Assembly: GCA_028023455.1 (NCBI GenBank)
Contig: JAQFVV010000012.1
Location: forward strand, 4,182,023 to 4,246,022
DNA length: 64,000 nucleotides
From: Epiperipatus broadwayi
Taxonomy: Eukaryota > Onychophora > Udeonychophora > Euonychophora > Peripatidae
Direction of reading: 5' to 3'
Shown: one piece after another, positions 46,690-58,700 of the stretch
Layout of the letters: every line of letters starts with the position of its first letter
Numbering within the stretch: the stretch's first letter is position 1
Position numbers and translations under genes: made by a program
The notes under the pieces: model-generated
Told to the model about the DNA's origin: nothing
What the model saw: only the letters and a program-made list of their open reading frames with translations
The model's database searches: none

Positions 46690-47025
46690 CAATATATACA
46701 ATATCAAAATACTGCAGCAGAGAATAAAAGTAAAATTTAATTAATTAGACAAGTATACTTTCAACATGTAAGTGTTATAATCATGATTATCAAACAAACA
46801 TACAACAACAACAAAAATCTTTACTATTAAAAATTTGGCATTCAAGTTAGTAAAAAATGAGTTTTTCAATTTTTAATGGTAAAACACTGTTTTATTAGTG
46901 TTGTTTATTTAATTGTTTGATAACCATGATTATGACATTTATGCATCAGAAGTATATTTGGTTTATTTAATTTTATTTTATTTTTATTCGTTGTTGTAGT
47001 ATTTTAATAGTATTTATAATAATGG
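46690..47025. repeat. Imperfect palindrome (arms ~155 bases)
   Basis: Left arm: CAATATCAAAATACTGCAGC, AAGTATACTTTCAACATGTA, TGTTATAATCATGATTATCA. The right arm carries the inverses: GATAACCATGATTATGACAT, GCATCAGAAGTATA, GTAGTATTTTAATAG. The inner part also pairs (ACTATTAAAAATTTGGC with CAATTTTTAATGGTA). No ORF. MITE-like, unassigned. Confidence 0.65.
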
Positions 47026-49499
47026 TGGGGGTTCTACCTGTATAATATAAATTATAATATCAATAATAATAATAACATGGAATATTTTAAGATACATAAA
47101 TACTTTTGATTTCTTAAAATATAATCAATATCTATTGGTTTATTAGATAAAAGCAGAAAGTATCACATTATTTTCCAAACATTATGTATATCACTCTTAA
47201 TGCATTGCCTATTTATTACAGAATCTCAAAATTTGTTTAAAAGAATATTCTAATTACTTTTCATATATATATAACAATATTTTTTTTAATTAACGGACAT
47301 TTTATTTGTATTGTACATATATATCAGCAATATTTTCTCTGGATCTTCTGTGAAATTTTTATTGTAATTTTTTGAATTTCAAAAAATTTTGATATTTTTA
47401 CATGTTAGTAAAAGTCCAAGTTATTACTGATTATTTATATTATTCATTTGATGGCAAGTAAAATCCTAATCGAATATCAATAAGCAATCGCCAAGAAAAA
47501 ATTAAAAACTTTATATATATATTGCCCATTAAATTTTTCATTTTAACAACTATACACTCACATATATATATATATTCGACAGCAGTGAAATATAGTCTGT
47601 GCATCTATTAGCAATGAAACAAGAGAAAACAATTCTACTTAAGTTTTTCAAATTCAATGTGGAAAGTTTCATTGTTTTTTTTTGTTTCATCATCTAGCTA
47701 AAACAGTAAAATATCTATTTTTCAAGAAATGATGTTTATCTTGGTTGATAATGAATGAAAAATCATCTTCTAGCTTGGAAAATAAAACCAGTTTAAACTG
47801 GATATGAACTCAAATCTTGTGAATTGCAAATGTATAAAGAAGTTCTATATATTTTAATCAAAAAAACGAATGGTAATTCTTGAGAACAATATTCTAATGA
47901 ATAAGATCAAATTTAAGACCATGTTCTTTATTGTTACTGTGTGTATATATGTATATGTGTGTGTGGTTTTTTTTATAGTTATTACAAAACTAATATTTAT
48001 GTATTAGCAGTATTATTGCTATTATTAACTCTGATTTGTATTTTTTTATTGTCCTATCCCCCCCTCCCCCTAATATTACAATGGTTATACTTGCATGTAA
48101 GTGACTGTTGAGATATATATATATGGTATATTATTTAATAAATGGAAACTTCATCTTTAAATTAAGTAAATCTACAGCCAAAGTTTTTTCCAAAGTGCAG
48201 TAACCAATAAGACTGGTTCTGCAAATCGGAAGAAATAATAGAAAACTTGTGCAATCTATTCCTAATCAAAAGACGAACGCTTTTAATTAATATTTAAGTA
48301 TATATATATATGAGTTAGTAACTGGAAATTATAGCTAAAAAATTATTAAATTATAATATATGTATATATTTAACATACGGATTGTGCATAAATTTATTTA
48401 TGCTAAATATATAAACAACAATACAAATAAATCTCTAACATTAAACTTTATTCATATTGCAAATAGGATATATTTAAAAATATTTAATTTTCAGAAGCAG
48501 CATAAGAAATAAAAATATTGTTTGTCTTTTTTATTCTCATTTTCAATTTCATTTTATAAAAGAAGAAAACACCTTCATTTCTATATAAATATTGATGTAA
48601 CATTTTGTCATTGGCTTTAAAATATAGTTAATAAAAAAATAACCTTTTCATTTATATAACTGATCAATATTTCTTACTGATACTCTTAAAACAATAGCTG
48701 TAAAGAGCAACGGTTAAACATTGATTACTATTTAAAATTAGAAAAGAAAGATTAAACATCTATAGCTGTGAAATTAATTATTTATGCTATTACAGTTTTA
48801 TTAAAAAAATTCTCGCCTCACTAAATGTATTTGTGAAACTGAATTTCAGATCTCAATCAAACCCAGAAAAAATAAAGTCACTAAATATTATTAGATATTA
48901 ATATTTTTTTCATGAAAGACAAATGGGAACTGAGAAATGATTTTAAAATAACAATCAATTTTTATTTTTTAATCTCATTTCTTTATTTATATAAAAAAGA
49001 GATTATGCATTTTTAATTATTCTTAAACAATGTTTTCTAGAAATGGACTATTCACATATAAGTGTTATTACGTGTTTGTGTGTGTGTGTGTATTGTGATA
49101 TACATATAGATATATTGAAAGATCTAGTAACGATGTTTAAGGTATTTGTCTGCCTTGAATATGCATTATCTGGTTTCAAATTCCAAGAAACCCATAGCTT
49201 AGCTATCTAACATCCAATTATTGATCAGTAAATTTTTGTCTAGCTATTGAGTCTAAAAGAAAATATAAAACTACATAATTTTATGGCATTTGGACAATTG
49301 ATTAGCTTAGTGAATATATTTACATGTAGGAAATGTGGAGAGATATTTTCTGCTTACATAATGCTAAATTAGTTAATTTAAACACACAATATAAAGCTAA
49401 GTAATAAAGTAGTTCCATAAAATGATATCAACTTATTATTGAAGGAATAATTTAGCTTTGTTTGCCATTTCTTCCTTGTATATGTATTAAATGGATTAT
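47026..49499. other. A+T-rich non-coding DNA with a short shared segment
   Basis: At 47,276-47,310 the sequence CAATATTTTTTTTAATTAA plus GGACATTTTATTTGT matches 61,681-61,713, downstream of the Penelope GIY-YIG remnant, and may be a piece of that element's 3' end. A short C-run lies at 48,058-48,069. Nothing else was recognised. Confidence 0.45.
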
Positions 49500-49890
49500 G
49501 TCCTATACATGAGGGGTCATATTGACCTATGGTTAACCTGGGTGTGATGAGAATCTCGGCCTCAGGGTGGCCTTTGAGTGTTCCATCATCGGATTTTCAA
49601 TTGGATGGACGGTTGAAGAATTGAAGTGTGGAGTAGATTGAAGTCTTTCCATTAAAGTATGAAGATTGGCTATCTCAATATATATCTGAGCACTTATAGC
49701 ATATATGTGTAGATATGATAATCTGGACCAACTGATGATTGCTGGTTAAGCATGAAATACATATATTGGTGATTATTTATCTTTTCAACATATATGTGTT
49801 CAAATGTATCAGTGTTATGAGATAGAGTGGAGAGTGGTGGGTAGTGTGAAAGTCTGTACTAATATACCCTATATATTTAATATAATTTAG
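49500..49890 (+). repeat. Interspersed repeat A, longest copy
   Basis: Shares with 26795-27112: GAGTGTTCCATCATCGGATT, TTTTCAATTGGATGGACGG, GAAGAATTGAAG, TTCCATTAAAG, ATCTGGACCAACTGATGATT, GCTGGTTAAG; and with 3775-3965: TTGGTGATTATTTATCTTTTC through GATAGAGTGGAGAGTGG to CCCTATATAT. It thus links all other copies into one family of about 390 bases. Confidence 0.8.
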
Positions 49891-50934
49891 ATTGAGGATT
49901 TATATTTGGAGAGTTATCATAAACTTTAGTGCTGATCTAAAAAATAGTAATGCCATTTGTAATGTTATTTATAAAAAAAGTTATTTTATACATGGGAAAG
50001 GCATTTTAATATAAAACCAAAAACTAAATATCAGCATAATTGTCATCATCTTTATGCCAATTACTGTAAGATTAGTAAGTAATAATAGGTGCCAAATGAG
50101 AGTTCTTATTAAATATCTATCCTATACTGCCCTATACATTATACTCAAACTAATTTCAAGCTTATGGCTTTCATTAATGAGGAGCTTTGGATGCTAGACC
50201 AATGCACTTCAACTTTTATGGACTAATGCATCCTCATCCTCCTTCTAGCATCCATCATTTATCTCTCTCTTAATCTACCAAACTATTAGTCCACATTAAA
50301 AAAAACATAAATGTCTTTAATCTAAGATCTGAAAGAAGTTCAGTTTCTATTTATTATGGTGTACCTAATTTTTAATAACTACAGGCACTTCTATCTTGTG
50401 GCCAGGATTTGGTTAATAATGAATATCTCTATAACTTTGTGTCAATAGTTACATCATAATATAGACTACACAAATAGTTTATTCATAGGTTAATTGCAAT
50501 TTCTTTACAACACACACACACATATATATATATAATTTGTATAAATATTAAGTAAAAATGATAAAAGCAAATATTTTAACTTTATAATAATTATAACCAA
50601 TGCATCATGGAATACTGTGATGGGACTATTATATTCCAGCTTTCAGTCAGGTTTTTGCAGCTATCATTAGTATTATTTTGCTTGTTTTACATTCATTTAA
50701 TAGTAAAATTTAGAAAAAAGCAAGTATTGATTTATTTGTTCAAAAAGAATTCTAAAGATAATCAGTAGTCCACAGAGAAAAACTACAGACAAGCCAACAA
50801 ATCCTAGAGTGTTGCTTATTGATAGATTCTTTTATCTTTAACATATAAACAGACTTGTAAAACCTTCTTTGATTTTTATTAGCATTGAATAAAAAATTGC
50901 ATAATTTCATAATTTATTTAAAATCTTTGTGTAA
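49891..50934. other. A+T-rich DNA with a hAT-like element fragment
   Basis: About 50,145-50,210 reads ACTCAAACTAATTTCAAGCT, TATGGCTTTCATTAATGAGG and AGCTTTGGATG, a diverged copy of the hAT-like element interior at 14,618-14,665. Its terminal repeats were not found. The rest is simple sequence with a CA run at 50,509-50,522. Confidence 0.55.
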
Positions 50935-50985
50935 TTAAAAGGGATTTGAACCCAGAATTTCAAGCATCCTATAGTCAAATATTTA
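50935..50985 (-). repeat. Interspersed repeat A, end fragment
   Basis: TAATTAAAAGGGATTTGAAC followed by CCAGAATTTCAAGC is the inverse of the CTTGAAAGTCT-GAGTTCAAATCCC end of repeat A. Confidence 0.55.
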
Positions 50986-51349
50986 AAAAGACATATTTTT
51001 CTTTACACTTAGAAATACAACTTAAGAGACTTGAAATAATGATAAAAAGGATAGTACATTTGCTACAATCATTAGATTTTATCAGACATCTTAGTGTTAA
51101 AGTTTTGGGATAATTTAACATTTTCTACATATTAATTGCATGGTACAACAACCATGTGTTGAGAGCTTTAACTCACTTTCTAACTGATATTTTGGTTAAT
51201 GTTTTGCTGGTTTTTATCATTATTTTATTAAGAAAACTGTACAGAATAATGGTGCCATTTTTAGATTTTTTTTTTACAATATATAAATTAATATTTAAAT
51301 ATAGCATTATAACAATAAGATAAACCCTGTCTTTTAAGGTCCTGATTGA

Positions 51350-51431
51350 TTGTTTTTTTGTTTTGTACACAAGAGGGCAGCTCTATTTCATTGTTTTTTT
51401 GTTTTGTGCACAAGAGGGCAGCCCTATTTCC
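51350..51431. repeat. 41-base tandem duplication
   Basis: Bases 51350-51390 and 51391-51431 are nearly identical: TTGTTTTTTTGTTTTGTRCAC, then AAGAGGGCAGCYCTATTTC. The AGAGGGCAGC segment also occurs in the arms of the TTAA-type element (36,922 and 37,522). Confidence 0.85.
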
Positions 51432-51866
51432 TTGGTTTGATTTTCAAAGTGAAAATGTATGGTTCATAATCTTTTATTACATAGTTATTATTTTTTCCCC
51501 AAAATTTTGTAAAATATTAAGTATTTTAAGAGAATAATTCAGATTATAATAGAAAATATTTATTTTTACATGAAGGTAAATTGACAATAATGTATGATTA
51601 CAATTTATAATTGAATGACAAGTATAAGTTTTATACTTACCATTATAGATTATTTTCATCAATTATAAATAGAAATGTATTTTTAGAAAAAACTTTTATT
51701 TACATTAATAATCTAATAAATTATTAATTTTCACTTTAGAAACTAAAGTAAAACAAATATAGTTTTAAAGTATAAGTATATTTTTACTGTTAATTCTATA
51801 ATTGACCAATCAAAAGTTTAAATTTTCAATTCAGTCTGACAATAAAGATATTGTATTATAAAAGGG
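51350..51866 (-). mobile_element. Half copy of the piggyBac-like TTAA element
   Basis: On the minus strand from the TTAA at 51867-51870 it reads CCCTTTTATAATACA, AACTTTTGATTGGTCAATTA, CACTTTAGTTTC and GTTTTTTCTAAAAATACATT, in the same order as the right arm of 36288-38147 (AATTTTTAATTGGTCAATTT, CACTTTAGTTTTG, GTTTTTTCAAAAATAAATTT). The other end and its TTAA were not found, so this is a single arm. Confidence 0.6.
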
Positions 51867-51870
51867 TTAA

Positions 51871-52574
51871 TAAATAGAAATCCAATTTTAAATTTTGGAA
51901 TAGAATTTTATAGCTTTATTATTATTTTTTCACATGTAAAAAAATGGAATTCATTCAGCAAACATCCTTGTTAATTTATTTATTTCAATAGCATTAACAC
52001 AATTAGCCAATAATAATAAAGTAATCATTCCTGTTATATATATTTCTTTTTATTATGGCATTCTGATTGCTGTATTTTATGAAACTGATCATTAAAGTAA
52101 TTTTTGACACTGTGCTAGAATGTTTTGAAATATTGCAAAAATTATAAAACAATTTTAATATTTTAAAATATAATTTAATAGATTTATCAGAAAATAACAT
52201 TTATTTGTTCATGTTTTAAAAACAAATCACAATAAAAAAAATTTTTTATTGATTTTGTAACATCACTCTGCTTTACTGGCCATTCAATGATAAATATATT
52301 TTTTTGTTTTCTTTACAAATTCATTTTATCAATATTTTCAGAGTTCAAATATGATTTTTTTGGAATGTTTTTATGTTTATAAACTTATATTTGTATGAAA
52401 TCAAGTTCAATTTATTGAATTCTTATATAGAATAATAGTTGAATACTAAAATTCAAAAGTGAAAGATTACATAAAATGTCTTTATGGAGAACAATGTATC
52501 TGTCACAATGTAGGAGAGTTATCAGAAAAATAATATAACAAATCTACCAATGAATATAAATATTTATTGCTGCA
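51871..52574. other. A+T-rich non-coding DNA, nothing recognised
   Basis: One chance open frame (52003-52200, minus). No other signal. Confidence 0.5.
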
Positions 52575-52920
52575 TAAATTTTTTTTCTTGTGTGGTGAGG
52601 GGTTGTTTTTTTTTATTTAACACTGTTAAAAAAATTTTTTTAATTGGTTTTGAAAAAAGAGGGGGATATGAATATTATTATTTATATAGACATAAAAAAA
52701 ATTAAATCTAAATTTTTTATTATTTTGTTTTGATGGAGTGGGATTGGATAAATTTTTTTATTTTTTTTTTTATTTATATTTATATTTATAATTTTTTTCA
52801 ATTTATTTTAATTATAAGTTGGGGGGAGAAATGAGTGTTTTAATTTTTGGGGGGGGGGGGTTTTTTGGGGGGAGGGGAGGAGAAAAGTTATTTTATCTAT
52901 TGTTTTTTTTAATTTTTATA
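52575..52920 (+). repeat. T/G homopolymer-rich tract with G-quadruplex potential
   Basis: Long T runs alternate with G runs. At 52849-52860 there are twelve G, then six T, then GGGGGGAGGGGAGGAG (52867-52882); another G6 lies at 52821-52826. Four or more G runs of three or more with short loops on one strand fit the usual intramolecular G-quadruplex pattern. Confidence 0.7.
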
Positions 52921-53199
52921 AACAATTCAAAGTTTGCAAAACATTTTCTGAATATAAAAAGCAATAAATTGTCCATAGTTAAAAATAGTTTCTAATCAAA
53001 TAATAAAAATCTTAATTAATAGATGAAAATTTTATAATAACTTTTAAATTTATCAATATTTTGATTTAAACCATGAATTATAAAGTAATCATATTTTTTG
53101 TATATGATTTTGTTTGATAAATTTTTCAAATTTATGACTAAATAAATAATTTCACAATTTATCTTATTCTTCTCTTTCATGTTCTTTGCATATATTCAT

Positions 53200-53335
53200 A
53201 TATATATATATATTGCTTATAACAATGAAGAATAGAGCTCTGACGTAGACTGCTGTTCAGTCGAAACTGTAAGGAAAATAAAGAGGTTTTTAAGAAAATT
53301 TGTTTGCATTAAAGTGTATAAGCAATATATATAAT
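53200..53335 (+). ncRNA. Candidate Penelope-type hammerhead ribozyme motif in a 14-base inverted repeat
   Basis: CTGACGTA (53240-53247), a GACTG/CAGTC stem (53248-53252 and 53258-53262, loop CTGTT), GAAAC (53263-53267) and TGTAAGG follow one another. This is the CUGANGA - helix II - GAAA order of a hammerhead core, with one extra U before the last A of CUGANGA. It is followed by AAAATAAAGAGGTTTT, as in the 30 kb copy. ATATATTGCTTATA (about 53,208-53,221) and TATAAGCAATATAT (about 53,317-53,330) frame the motif and could pair. Penelope-like elements are known to carry hammerhead motifs. Activity is not shown. Confidence 0.5.
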
Positions 53336-53891
53336 TTCACAATTTTGTAGATTTGGCTTTAATTAACATACCTATTTTATTCAATCCTCTTCTGTTACAA
53401 TATTTCGAATATGGGGCTTCTTTTTTTTCAAATAATTTATTACTATTATTCACCTCTTGTCTTTTTATATAGAGAGAGTTTCGTCAAGTTGTTTTGTGAA
53501 AGAAGAAAAAATATTTTAAAAAAGGGTTCTTATGTTGTACTATATGAATAAAAAAAATATTATGAATTTTACGTTGACCTGTCATTTTATGACTGATATT
53601 ATTACAACATATCTCAAATTTACTATTACCTCCACCATTTTCCTTAGTTATCATGTAAAATACAACTGTCTCATACTAAACTAACTACTTCTCTGATTTT
53701 TTATCGTGAAATCTATTTTTAACTTCTACTTTTATATATATAATCTATCATTTCCATTCAACTTACATTACATAATTGTCTTAATTCGAAGTATATAATT
53801 AGTTTTTTTTTCATAATTTTCTTAATAATTAATAATTTTTCACACACACTTTTCAATACCTTTATAATAGTAACTTTATTTTATCTATTCA
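53336..53891. other. A+T-rich non-coding DNA, nothing recognised
   Basis: No signal beyond simple sequence. Confidence 0.5.
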
Positions 53892-53985
53892 CTTTTTTTT
53901 TCATATGTCAAATGCATTGACTACAAAGCAAACCCAAGCCAGCTGCTTGGAAGGCAGCTATGCTAACCACTAGACCACCAATGCT
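53892..53985 (-). mobile_element. tRNA-Gly(TCC)-derived SINE, copy 5
   Basis: The minus strand reads GCATTGGTGGTCTAGTGGTT, then CTGCCTTCCAAGCAG with anticodon TCC, and ends TCAATGCATTTGACATATGA and an A-run. The acceptor stem GCATTGG/TCAATGC pairs throughout, but the T stem is destroyed (GGGTTTGCTTTGTAG), so it is not a functional tRNA. It shares the TTTGACATATGA tail with the family and is the closest relative of copy 4. Confidence 0.8.
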
Positions 53986-54553
53986 ATTTATTACTTCTTT
54001 AAACCCATATTCATAAAGCTTAATTTTTTTTTTTTCAAATGTTCTAGCATTGTGCCTTATAAAGCTATAATATTAAAAGAACATTTTTAAAATTCATTTT
54101 CAATAGTATATGAAGTATAGTTTTATTTTTAGTTTATTTTGTCAGTGCATTTTTTATTTCAATTTATTTTACACCAATTATCTTAGGTAATATAAAAGAT
54201 GGCTTTGTTTTTTTTTTTAATTAAAATTGTGTGCTATTTAAAAAATTTCAAATAAATTTATTTTACTTTTAATAACCACTGATATAAATAATGTATTTTT
54301 TATGAAAATTTAAAAAATGAATAAAAATAAGTATTGCTAAACAAATTACAGCATATTTTGTTATATTTGCGAGAAATGGTGTTTAAATTTATGTTGTGCT
54401 GTAATTTGTTTGAATTCAATCCATTTTGATTGTAGGGAAATGATCTATTATTTGGTTGGAAGTCAGTCTGATGATGGGCTTCAAATACTAAAGAAGCTGT
54501 CACTAGTTGAGAGTAAAATGAAAAGAATGATTTATTTTTTTTTTTCCTGAATA
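53986..54553. other. A+T-rich non-coding DNA, nothing recognised
   Basis: One chance 67-codon frame (54300-54503, minus). Confidence 0.45.
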
Positions 54554-55797
54554 CACCCGGGTCTCATTTTATGCAGATTTATTTAATGCAATTTTGAAGT
54601 TATGCGATTCATGTTTCTTCTGTTAAATATTATAAATTTTACGCACTCATATCATATTTAAAGTAATAGCGCATTATTGGAATTTGACTTCAATTTAATA
54701 ATTTTAATATTTTCAGCACTTTATAATACTACTGTAATAGATTTTATGCAATAAAGAAATTCATAATTCACTTAAAATCAAAATTTCCCCATTTTATATG
54801 CACACATTAAATTTTACAAGACTATAATGTAAATCTGTTCAAATGTTATAGATGAAAAATACTACGTATGTCATTGTTTTTGCATTTTAAATCATGTTCT
54901 ATTTTTGCTTTTTATAAAAAGAGCATGTAATCAGTTAATAATTTAGTGTCTGCAAGTTTATTTTTAAAAGGTGAGTAACAGCAGCAGGCACGATTAAATT
55001 TGACAATTAAAATCTGATTTTTAATTGTAATTAACAATTTAAAAATTACATAACATGATCTGAAATTAATGTGATATGAAACTATGAAATTTGATTTTTA
55101 AATGGAATTGAAAATTAAAAAATTAAAGACAAAAATAAGAATTTAATTTTTAATTGCTTAGTTTTAATTAAATTTTGCCCAACAGTGGTGAGTACATGTC
55201 TTTTTTATTATCATAAGTCTAATTTCTTATTTTTATTTTAAACTTTTAGTTTACTCTAATGGAGAGAAAAAAAACATCCAAGAAACTGAATTTTTTGGAA
55301 ACAAAAATTTCAATTTTAGATCACTTAGTGAAATGGGAAGGATCAACAGCGATTGGAAAACGTTTTAGTTGTATTTCCTCTTGACTTCGTTTAAGGAGAA
55401 GCTACAGTACCTCACATCACATCACATCATGATGAATCTGATATCTCAAATAGCGATAATGATTAAAATATCATACATGTATGAAAAAAATATAAATTAC
55501 GCATAAAAATATATTGTTTTGAATAAAATTAAATACTGTAGTTAATAAAAAAAGTAAAAAAAAGTTTGTCTTGTATCAATTTTTTTCAAATTTGAAATTT
55601 TTTATTAGTCATATTTTATTTATTTTTTTATGTGAATTTTAAAGTAATTTTATGATGTTGCTTTGCTTTTATGCGATTTTTGGAAAATTACAGTACGTAT
55701 CCCCCATTTTTCAAGGTAAATAAGTCTATTTTTGTGTGATTTCTTTTGTGCGCATTTTCTGAGGAATCTATCTACTGTATAAAACAAGACCCAGGTG
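54554..55797 (+). mobile_element. Tigger/pogo-type DNA transposon remnant, copy B (1,244 bases)
   Basis: Ends CACCCGGGTCTCATTTTATG and, inverted, CACCTGGGTCTTGTTTTATA are flanked by TA on both sides (54552-54553 and 55798-55799), the duplication made by Tc1/mariner-superfamily elements. Long subterminal regions match copy A (24921-25992) in reverse orientation. The interior holds the start of a transposase-like ORF (see 55259-55384). It is internally deleted, with no DDE domain left. Confidence 0.8.
55259..55384 (+). pseudogene. CENP-B-type N-terminal helix-turn-helix fragment of a Tigger/pogo transposase
   Basis: From the ATG at 55259 the frame reads MERKKTSKKLNFLETKISIL then DHLVKWEGSTAIGKRFSCIS and stops after 41 residues. 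This fits the start of Tigger/pogo transposases and CENP-B: a basic leader, KL-LETKI-IL-----GEGSTAIGK-F, and the first helix-turn-helix used to bind the terminal repeats. The downstream helix, the second DNA-binding domain and the DDE nuclease are absent; the next codons after the stop are still Arg/Leu-rich, then lost. This places both 1.1-1.2 kb elements in the pogo/Tigger group. Confidence 0.65.
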
Positions 55798-55799
55798 TA

Positions 55800-58700
55800 T
55801 ATCATAGAAACTCATACAACAATTATAATCCTAAAATTATCTATTTTAAATAAAGCAATCTTTTGCGAATCAAGTAATTGTTTATATCTATAACAAAAAT
55901 TCAAAGACTATCATTTTATTAGCTAAAACTAGATAATAATCAAGTCTCCCCCCCCCTCTATATATATATATAATTATTCAAAACAATACAGTGATATAAA
56001 ATATTAAAATATTTTTGTATTAATTGTTGTATTGTTTTAAATAATTATATATATTTTATTATAATTGGAATACAGACATTGATTAATAATTATATATATA
56101 TATATATTGTAAAGGTTGTAAAGACCCACCTTTCCATCAAAGTGTCATTATTGTTTTTAAAAAAACTTTGATTTGGCTTTGGTATGGCAGTTTATATAGA
56201 TGTATATGTTGTTGTTATCATTATTAATTTGAATTTTTTTTTGGTATATGCATTTATTTGTGATTGTAGAATTTAAATGGCAGTGGTAATATATATATAT
56301 ATGTATGTATGTGCATATAGATTTTACAAAGATATTGGTTTGTATTTAAAGTATTTGCCTTTAGTAATATCAATGATCAAATATTGGCATCTAAATTTAC
56401 TGAATGTGTGTACATCCTATTTCTGTTTTTGAAATTGTTTGTAATGTAATTTAATCATTTGTTGTTTATTTATTTATTTTGTTTTGCGAAACTGTAAAGC
56501 TAATTTATATATATTTTATTTTAATAATTAAAAAATCAATAATTGTTGTAATGAAGATATTGATATCAGCATCATTGGAAAGACTGACTAAACAATAGAC
56601 AAAAAAAAATTTCTATAGCAACAAGGACTGACAATCACCATCAAGGGAAAAAGCAAAAACTTTGTTACTGTCTTCTATACAATTTTTCTTTGTGTAACTA
56701 CAATATTTATTGGCTTTGATATATCATTAGGAATGGCAGGATAAATAAGAAATTATGGTTCAGAGTTTAAACCCTCTGTCTTATCCTATTTCATTATGCA
56801 CATTATTGATAAGCAGGAATTTGGAGTAGAAAACAAACAGAATAAATAGCTATTCATATACAGCAAGCCAATATAAGCATTAGCTAAATATTCAAAATTG
56901 GTCCATCATTTTAACTGATACATCATAACCTAACCTGGATAATATAAAACAAAAAAGACTCATAAATTTATGCATTTGTCCTTTTAAATTATTTTACATG
57001 TTATCTTAACCCATGCCAGAATACACAAAAATGCATTAAATAGTTATTGAACTTTAAAATGAAGAGAGAATAAAGAAGACTAAAATGGTAACTAAATTTG
57101 GTCTTTTTTTAATTTATTTTCTTTTTTTTACTATTGATTTTAAAGTTAACTATTTATACATATATGTAAACTATTTTTAAGTTTTACTCATTATAATTAA
57201 TAACATATTAAGTTTCTTTGAGTATTAAAATTTTCTATTTTATTTTGATTCACATGCAATATATCTATATATATTCATACATAATATAAGTAAATTGTTT
57301 TAAATCTTTAATTTATCAATATTAATAATAAAGGTGCTAGAGGTCATTTATTATTTAAAAATTTCTGTTCTCCTTTAATTCTTAAGCCTTATATGTATGT
57401 TATATAAATAAATTGGTTTCAAATTTCAGTTTACTAACAAATGATTATATATTAGATATTATTTGTCATTAAAACACTTGTTGTTTTAATTTGAGTGCAT
57501 TGTACACAATGTAGGCTGGAAATTAAATTGATCATTGTTTGTTCTCCTAGGAATCATTTATAAATGTAAACAGAATGTATTATATTTATGTTTACAATTT
57601 AATAATTATTTAATATTTCTCTCGAAAATTTAATTCATAGTTTGATCATTAGATATATTTAAAAAGGTAGATTATGGTATAGCTATTTTATATTTGTGTT
57701 ATATATGCATATTTTTCACATATGAGATAGGAGTTGTTGTTTTTTTTTTTTTATTTATAGAAGTTTCATATACTAAGGCTTATATAATCCACGATAAACG
57801 TTTATTGAAATCTCAGAATTAATGAAGATATAAAGGAAGATATTGAATTTAGGGCCCATAATAGAAGTCCTATTATAAATAATAAAATAAATGTAAAGAG
57901 TTAGTACTTATAGTCCAAAAGAGGAGTATAGTTTTAATCGAAATGAAGCAAAGAAATTTCCAACATAGTAGGAAAAGAATATTTATAATTCTTTTTTTTA
58001 AATGAACTAATCTTGAGAAATGTATCAATGATTCTAAATTATTATTTTAAGAAGCTATTATAAGTTTCATCATTTTTATTGCATCTTTCTGTGTGTTAAA
58101 TAGCAAATATTGTTAATTTAAATAATATTAAATTAAAACGAAAACTTGAAAGGTAAACAAATACTGTATGTGTTTAATATAATTATTGCTATTTGAAAAG
58201 AAAATCAAACCACAATTAAAATAAAGTATATATCATTTGTTTTATTTGAATACTTTGCGATTTATTTGAAATTTATTTCTTTCTTTATGTTTTTTTTCAA
58301 TACAAAGGTCAGTAGGTAATGCTTGAGACTTAGAATTACTTAAATGAAAATTTTTGTGTTTTGCTAATATTCAGTTTTATAATTATTTATTTAAGTCGTC
58401 AGTAATAAATTATATTGTTTTACATATAATCCCCATCTACAAATATAGGTTGGATTCAATAAAATTCCTTTTGTTTCCAATTTATATTTTGGTAAATAAT
58501 TAAATCACTGATCAAGTTAACCCTGAGAGTAAATAATTTAATGTCTCTTGTTATTGATCTTTAATATCCAGGCATGTTTTATGTATAGCTAGTTGGATAG
58601 GCAATATTGTAATTGTAATCAATAATTAAACCATCTGATGATTGGACTAGTTTATTTTCTTTTATACATGCAATATCCATTACAACTGATGCCTTGCAAT

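Noticed and set aside
53892-53985. Functional tRNA-Gly(TCC) gene
   Set aside because: Acceptor stem pairs but the T stem is destroyed and the SINE tail is present.
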